A stretch of 64,000 bases of DNA, taken from positions 124,001 through 188,000 of the forward strand of contig CABHOY010000036.1 in NCBI GenBank assembly GCA_902168105.1, in the 5' to 3' direction. The DNA comes from an uncultured Flavihumibacter sp. GTDB taxonomy: Bacteria > Bacteroidota > Bacteroidia > Chitinophagales > Chitinophagaceae. Positions 61,766 to 64,000 of the stretch are shown here, piece by piece. Both the position numbers and the translations under genes were made by a program. Each line of letters opens with the position of its first letter. The stretch's first letter is position 1. Below the pieces are notes generated by a model, which did not search any database, was not told the DNA's origin, and saw only the letters and a program-made list of their open reading frames with translations.

Positions 61766-64000
61766 ATGAATTTTAATACGGTATTAGCTAAATATAGAAA
61801 TATATCCTTTTCAGAGCGTGATAAAGGTGACCGCTTTGAGCGTCTGATGAAAGCATATTTACTCACTGACCCTAAATATGCTCACAAGTTCAAAAAAGTA
61901 TGGCTTTGGAATGAATTCCCCGGCAAAGAGGATTTAGGTGTTTTTGATACTGGAATTGATTTAGTAGCGTTGACCAATGAAGGTGACTATTGGGCGATAC
62001 AATGTAAATGCTATCAGGAAAGTACTATTATTGATAAACCAGCCGTCGATAGTTTTCTTTCCACGTCCAGTAGGCATTTTAAGGGGGAGGATTCAAAAAC
62101 TTATGGCTTTGCTCACAGGCTTTGGATTTCCACTACCAATAATTGGGGCCCTAATGCAAAAGAAGCCATCAGAAACCAAAATCCACCAGTTTCCAGAATT
62201 AATCTTTCCGACCTCGTTGATGCACCATTGGATTGGGAAAAATTGGACAATGGTATTTCCGGTGAAGAAGCAAGAACCGCAAAAAAACAATTAAGACCGC
62301 ATCAAACTGAAGCCCTTACCCAAGCACACGAATATTTTAAGACTAATAACAGAGGTAAATTGGTAATGGCTTGCGGTACGGGTAAAACATTTAATTCACT
62401 TCGCATAGCTGAGAATGAAACCAATGGTAAAGGCTTCATCTTGTTTTTAGTTCCATCCATTGCCTTACTAGGCCAAACATTAAATGAATGGTATTCGGAT
62501 GCAGTTGAGCCTATCAATGCGATTTGTATTTGTTCCGACCCGGAAGTGTCAAAAAGCAGGAAACAATTAGACGACATAGATACCTCTTCTGTCGTGGATT
62601 TGGCATTTCCAGCATCTACTGATGTTGATAATATTTTACACCAGTTCAAAGGTTTGGAAACAAAATCAAACACTGGTTTAACCGTTGTTTTTTCTACTTA
62701 CCAGTCTATCGAAGTCATTGCTAAAGCTCAAAGGGCATTGGAAAAGAGTAATCCCAAATACTCTGAATTTGATTTGATCATTTGCGATGAAGCTCACCGT
62801 ACCACAGGCGTTTCTTTGTTAGGTAATGATGAAAGTGCATTTACAAAAGTGCACAACAACGATTTTATAAGGGCTAAAAAACGCCTTTATATGACAGCTA
62901 CACCTCGTTTATATGACGATAATACAAAGAGCAAGGCGGCACAGGCAGAAGCACTGCTTTGTTCAATGGATGATGAAAACTTATATGGAGAAGAAATATA
63001 TAGGATAGGGTTTGGGGAAGCTGTTGAAAAGGGATTACTGACTGATTACAAAGTTCTTATCCTAACTCTTAATGAAAACGATGTGCCTCCGGCTGTACAA
63101 AAAATGATTGCCGATGACGAAAGTAAAATAAATACCGACGACGCATCAAAACTTATTGGTTGCATTAATGCCCTCTCAAAACAAATATTAGGTGATGAAG
63201 GCATCATTAAAGAAACTGATCCCGATCCTATGCGTAGAGCGGTTGCGTTTTGCCAAAGTATTGCAGCTTCGAAAAAGATAACGGCAACATTCAATACGGC
63301 ATCAGATACTTATATTTCAGAGCTTCCGACGGAGAAACGAAAAACAATGCAAACGGTGGTATCCTCTCATATTGATGGTACTATGGATGCTACCAAACGT
63401 AACGAACTACTATCTTGGTTAAAATCTGAGCCAGAAGAAAGGGAATGCAGAGTATTGACCAATGTTCGGTGTCTGAGTGAGGGAGTTGACGTTCCCTCTT
63501 TAGATGCGGTATTGTTCCTTTCTGCACGAAACTCACAGGTAGATGTTGTTCAATCTGTAGGTAGGGTAATGCGTAAAGCACCTGGCAAAAAATATGGTTA
63601 TATTATTATTCCAATAGTTGTTCCTTCCGATGTGGAAGCAGATAAGGCATTGGATGACAATGAACGCTACAAAGTTGTTTGGACTGTTTTAAACGCATTA
63701 AGAGCGCATGATGACCGATTTAATGCTACCGTAAACAAAATTGAGCTTAATAAGAATCGTCCTCAGCAAATTCTAATAGGCCGTCCGGAAATTTCATTTG
63801 ATGAAAGCGGTAACCCAATTTATCCATCAGACTTGGATAATGATGCAAGTGCTAAGAATATTTCCGAACAGTTGTCGTTACAGTTCCAAGAACTACAATC
63901 TGTAATTTTTGCCCGAATGGTGCAAAAAGTGGGTGATAAAAGATATTGGGAGCAGTGGGCAAAATCGGTAGCTGAAATTGCACAGCGTCAAACGGAACGG
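61766..64000 (+). CDS. Type ISP restriction-modification enzyme, 5' part
   Basis: First 745 codons of a large protein that continues past the window. An Mrr-like nuclease domain comes first: GIDLVAL with Asp65 and QCK (Gln79, Lys81), a PD-(D/E)xK site. Next a superfamily 2 helicase: Walker A ACGTGKT (about 202-208), DEAH (about 341-344), MTATPRLY and QSVGRVMRKAPG (about 595-606). This order of nuclease then helicase matches Type ISP enzymes such as LlaGI, which continue with a methyltransferase and target-recognition domain that I predict downstream. ATG 61766 is the first start; no clear ribosome-binding site. Confidence 0.85.
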   Translation, partial: MNFNTVLAKYRNISFSERDKGDRFERLMKAYLLTDPKYAHKFKKVWLWNEFPGKEDLGVFDTGIDLVALTNEGDYWAIQCKCYQESTIIDKPAVDSFLSTSSRHFKGEDSKTYGFAHRLWISTTNNWGPNAKEAIRNQNPPVSRINLSDLVDAPLDWEKLDNGISGEEARTAKKQLRPHQTEALTQAHEYFKTNNRGKLVMACGTGKTFNSLRIAENETNGKGFILFLVPSIALLGQTLNEWYSDAVEPINAICICSDPEVSKSRKQLDDIDTSSVVDLAFPASTDVDNILHQFKGLETKSNTGLTVVFSTYQSIEVIAKAQRALEKSNPKYSEFDLIICDEAHRTTGVSLLGNDESAFTKVHNNDFIRAKKRLYMTATPRLYDDNTKSKAAQAEALLCSMDDENLYGEEIYRIGFGEAVEKGLLTDYKVLILTLNENDVPPAVQKMIADDESKINTDDASKLIGCINALSKQILGDEGIIKETDPDPMRRAVAFCQSIAASKKITATFNTASDTYISELPTEKRKTMQTVVSSHIDGTMDATKRNELLSWLKSEPEERECRVLTNVRCLSEGVDVPSLDAVLFLSARNSQVDVVQSVGRVMRKAPGKKYGYIIIPIVVPSDVEADKALDDNERYKVVWTVLNALRAHDDRFNATVNKIELNKNRPQQILIGRPEISFDESGNPIYPSDLDNDASAKNISEQLSLQFQELQSVIFARMVQKVGDKRYWEQWAKSVAEIAQRQTER

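Overview
The window reads as chromosome of a Bacteroidota bacterium, most likely a Chitinophaga-like member of the Chitinophagaceae; the genus is inferred from gene content, not from a marker gene. Pointers are a fused lpxC-fabZ gene, a PorX-type response regulator of type IX secretion, a ftsX-DUF3098-uppP cluster, a CarboxypepD_reg/TonB outer-membrane receptor, and many promoters of the Bacteroidota form TAnnTTTG at -7, some with TTTG about 19 bp upstream.

Layout. Bases 1-2100: end of an M28 peptidase, an M23-like peptidase and a very long intergenic palindrome. 2100-14400: leuS, ftsX/DUF3098/uppP, an outer-membrane protein, alanine dehydrogenase, tsaE, a copper-type P-ATPase and recQ. 14400-19900: Gfo/Idh oxidoreductase, HerA-like ATPase, a GroES-like protein, an MBL hydrolase and an MFS permease. 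19900-25200: a lipid A operon read leftward (HD hydrolase, lpxD, lpxC-fabZ, lpxA, ABC ATPase). 25400-31500: porX, an MBL hydrolase, three tandem small lipoproteins (the third frameshifted), an HhH protein and an acyl-CoA dehydrogenase. 31600-37400: GAPN-type dehydrogenase, a candidate small RNA, small unknown genes, AhpD-like, GNAT and MocR genes. 37400-41300: clpX, clpP, tig and tRNA-Leu. 41300-53100: arginase-like protein, an AraC/M20/MFS operon, acyltransferase, small proteins, a GGT-like enzyme, a second candidate small RNA, a TonB-receptor relic, an amino-acid permease and a GNAT. 53300-55700: a TonB siderophore-type receptor.

From tRNA-Ala(GGC) at 55850 rightward the DNA changes character: a large serine recombinase whose last codons are read from the antisense strand of the tRNA, two small island proteins, phased 10- and 11-bp repeats, a three-gene operon (short histidine kinase with a frameshift, SWIM zinc-finger protein, nucleotidyltransferase/HEPN-like protein), a strongly folded element, an XRE regulator with candidate operators, and the start of a Type ISP restriction-modification enzyme running off the window. 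I read this as one end of an integrated, defence-carrying island; the other end is not visible.

Two genes clearly look one base short (28965-29311 and 59925-60664), and a third locus may be (57802-58049). These may be true pseudogenes or sequence errors; read coverage would decide. The kinase/SWIM/NTase-HEPN operon inside the island is the best candidate for an undescribed system.
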